A DNA stretch of 16,113 bases, from NCBI GenBank assembly GCA_002338385.1, contig DDIE01000080.1, forward strand, positions 19,359 through 35,471, in the 5' to 3' direction. Position 1 is the stretch's first letter, and each line of letters opens with the position of its first letter. The stretch comes from Proteobacteria bacterium UBA1858 (GTDB taxonomy: Bacteria > Pseudomonadota > Gammaproteobacteria > UBA4575). This document shows, piece by piece, positions 15,626 through 16,113 of this stretch. A program made the position numbers and the translations under genes. The notes under the pieces are model-generated. The model was not told the origin of the DNA and searched no databases. It saw only the letters and a list, made by a program, of their open reading frames with translations.

Positions 15626-16113
15626 GTGAATAAAAATACGCGCAGGAAATTTCTACAGTTATTAGGGGTTGGTGCAACTGGCCTTGGTCTCACTGCATGC
15701 GGTGAGGAACAAACAGTTGCAGCACCCGCCGTGCACACGAAGCAACATGCCTTCAATTGGAAAATGGTCACGACCTGGCCCAAAAACTTCCCTGCGCTCG
15801 GAACAGGTGCTGAATTTCTCGCTGACACTATCCAACGCATGTCTGATGGTCGCGTCAATATCAAAGTCTATGGTGCGGGTGAAATTGTACCTGCGTATGA
15901 AATTTTCGATGCCGTGCGAGCCGGTACCGCAGAAATGGGCCATGGTTCCGCCTACTATTGGAAAGGTAAAAATCCCGCCTTCCAATTTTTTTCTACCGTA
16001 CCCTTTGGTATGAATGCGAATGAAATGAACGCCTGGTTACACCAGGGGGGTGGCATGGCGCTGTGGCAGCTTGCTTATCAGCCTTTCGGCTTAATCCCTA
16101 TGGCGGCTGGTAA
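15626..16113 (+). CDS. TRAP transporter solute-binding protein, DctP family, Tat lipoprotein (partial)
   Basis: The 5' 162 codons of a tripartite ATP-independent periplasmic transporter binding protein; the 3' end lies beyond the window. The start is a GTG preceded by GGGGTGA (15614-15620). A twin-arginine signal, NTRRKFLQLLG (R6-R7), leads through a hydrophobic stretch to lipobox LTAC with C25, so the protein is probably Tat-exported and lipidated. The mature part begins WKMVTTWPKNFPALGTGAEF and continues with ADTIQRMSDGRVNIKVYGAGE and FDAVRAGTAEMGHGSAYYW, characteristic of the DctP branch that includes TakP-like 2-oxoacid and lactate binders. Ligand not determined. The membrane subunits (DctQ, DctM) would be expected just outside the window. 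Confidence 0.88.
   Translation, partial: MNKNTRRKFLQLLGVGATGLGLTACGEEQTVAAPAVHTKQHAFNWKMVTTWPKNFPALGTGAEFLADTIQRMSDGRVNIKVYGAGEIVPAYEIFDAVRAGTAEMGHGSAYYWKGKNPAFQFFSTVPFGMNANEMNAWLHQGGGMALWQLAYQPFGLIPMAAG

Noticed and set aside
15662..15985. Minus-strand open frame opposite the 5' end of the TRAP binding protein gene
   Set aside because: The plus-strand reading has a clear signal peptide and DctP-family sequence; the opposite frame has no recognisable features.

Overview
This is a 16.1 kb stretch of core chromosome from a gammaproteobacterium of moderate GC content. The evidence is gene content and order. An AlgZ/AlgR-type LytS/LytTR two-component pair is divergent from argH, as in Pseudomonas. 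A run of lptM, lysA, dapF, DUF484 and xerC is followed by hslVU, DUF971 and ubiE-ubiJ-ubiB, and then uvrD. UbiJ and the UbiE/UbiB set point to ubiquinone synthesis in a proteobacterium. I cannot name the genus. I see no mobile element, CRISPR array, tRNA, rRNA, phage gene or sign of recent transfer.

Layout. Left (1-1834, minus strand): a membrane histidine kinase and its LytTR response regulator. A 90 bp divergent region with overlapping promoter-like boxes separates them from argH (plus). argH is convergent with a minus-strand serine hydrolase (estB-like), and the two genes overlap by 4 bp at their stop codons. A second divergent region near 3955-4050 starts a long plus-strand series: lptM, lysA, dapF, DUF484, xerC, hslV, hslU, DUF971, ubiE, ubiJ, ubiB, uvrD and the 5' part of a TRAP-transporter binding protein cut by the window end. 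Most gaps in this series are under 100 bp, and several neighbours overlap (dapF/DUF484 by ATGA, ubiE/ubiJ by TGATG). I found no convincing intrinsic terminator. Every gap is short; none exceeds 300 bp.

How the genes relate. LysA and DapF act in the last steps of diaminopimelate/lysine synthesis. LptM is an outer-membrane lipoprotein that assists the LPS translocon. XerC resolves chromosome dimers. HslV and HslU form the ATP-dependent HslVU protease. UbiE, UbiJ and UbiB serve ubiquinone synthesis. UvrD is the repair helicase. These are housekeeping functions grouped by position rather than by a single pathway.

I do not see a previously undescribed system here. The observations most worth a second look are small: a possible hairpin at the hslU start that places the Shine-Dalgarno sequence in its loop, an N-terminal propeptide on HslV, a promoter-like TATAAT that overlaps the longest lptM start, a Tat signal with a lipobox on the TRAP binding protein, and two conserved but poorly understood proteins (DUF484, DUF971).
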